Assembly: GCA_937922675.1 (NCBI GenBank)
Contig: CALAJN010000006.1
Span: forward strand, 124,001 to 188,000
DNA: 64,000 nucleotides
Source: an uncultured Granulosicoccaceae bacterium
GTDB lineage: Bacteria; Pseudomonadota; Gammaproteobacteria; Granulosicoccales; Granulosicoccaceae
Direction of reading: 5' to 3'
Shown piece after piece: positions 63,516-64,000 of the stretch. The position numbers were made by a program, and so were the translations under genes. Each line of letters begins with the position of its first letter. The first letter of the stretch is position 1. The notes beneath the pieces are model-generated. The model was not told the origin of the DNA. It ran no database searches and saw only the letters and a list, made by a program, of their open reading frames with translations.

Positions 63516-64000
63516 TTACTCCTGATTATCCAGAAAGCTCCGCAACTGTTCCGACCGAGTAGGGTGGCGCAGCTTTCTTAGAGCCTTCGCTTCAATCTGG
63601 CGAATACGCTCGCGCGTCACGTCAAACTGCTTGCCGACTTCCTCAAGCGTGTGATCGGTGTTCATGTCGATACCAAAGCGCATGCGCAGCACCTTGGCCT
63701 CACGCGGGGTCAGGCTTGCAAGTACTTCATGCGTGGTTTCGCCAAGGCCAAGCCCTGTGGCAGTCTCCACCGGTGACAGGATGTTCTGATCCTCAATGAA
63801 GTCCCCGAGGTGGCTGTCTTCGTCATCGCCGATAGGTGTCTCCATGGAGATTGGCTCCTTGGCGATCTTGAGTACCTTGCGGATCTTGTCCTCGGGCATC
63901 TCCATCTTCTCGGCAAGCTCTTCAGGCGTCGCCTCGCGACCCATCACCTGCAGCATCTGCCGGCTGATGCGATTGAGCTTGTTGATGGTCTCGATCATGT
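63516..64000 (-). CDS. rpoD: RNA polymerase sigma factor RpoD (5' part beyond window)
   Basis: The C-terminal 161 residues of the housekeeping sigma factor. Region 3 ([22 protein letters not shown] in parts), the linker [20 protein letters not shown], and region 4 with the helix-turn-helix [31 protein letters not shown] are all present. The ending LRSFLDNQE is close to the usual RpoD end. The N-terminus lies off the right edge. It is convergent with the sulfotransferase gene and bounds the polysaccharide island. Confidence 0.97.
   Translation of the reverse strand, partial: MIETINKLNRISRQMLQVMGREATPEELAEKMEMPEDKIRKVLKIAKEPISMETPIGDDEDSHLGDFIEDQNILSPVETATGLGLGETTHEVLASLTPREAKVLRMRFGIDMNTDHTLEEVGKQFDVTRERIRQIEAKALRKLRHPTRSEQLRSFLDNQE

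Overview
The window looks like a large-genome gammaproteobacterial chromosome. The order rhlB (divergent), trxA, rho at the left edge is the classic gammaproteobacterial one, rpoD lies at the right edge, and most genes are GC-rich at third positions. Genus cannot be fixed from the sequence; marine relatives of the Chromatiales would fit the gene content. No complete insertion sequence, CRISPR array, rRNA or replication origin was seen.

Layout. (1) 1-3.5 kb: housekeeping block rhlB / trxA / rho. (2) 3.5-12 kb: chemotaxis block with a transducer ending in a CheR-docking-like tail, then a tightly packed operon cheY, CheX-like gene, cheA, cheW, STAS gene, cheR, cheB. (3) 12-16.8 kb: purD, a CitE-type lyase with a Bcr/CflA exporter, an SDR and a LysM protein. 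(4) 17-22 kb (minus strand): a gamma-glutamylation (Puu-like) catabolic cluster with two FAD oxidases, a glutamylpolyamine synthetase and a class I amidotransferase. (5) 22-29.5 kb (plus strand, divergent): a compact run of a HisD paralog, a gamma-glutamyltransferase, DsrC, DsrM-like, DsrK-like and oligopeptidase B. This is the most unusual assembly in the window, because it is a DsrC/DsrMK redox module without any DsrAB next to gamma-glutamyl metabolism. (6) 29.5-44.5 kb: a second transducer, a ThuA lipoprotein, a Rieske protein with cobA and trpD2, TonB with a very long Glu-Pro repeat, psuK-psuG, MscS, a fused beta-oxidation enzyme, a deaminase and a HIT protein. (7) 44.5-57.3 kb: lipoproteins, a GH5 hydrolase, deaD, a membrane metallopeptidase, idnO/idnD around a palindromic control region, and two secreted proteins (one with tandem Cys repeats, one with a GlyGly-CTERM-like tail). 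(8) 57.3-63.5 kb: a tRNA with CAU anticodon followed by a visibly more AT-rich surface-polysaccharide island of three glycosyltransferases and a double sulfotransferase, ending at rpoD.

Three short decayed coding remnants hide in gaps between genes: a TRAP-transporter DctM fragment, a DUF2470 fragment and a transporter-like tail. They suggest recent gene loss. Many genes overlap by 4 bases (ATGA or GTGA), which marks translationally coupled operons.
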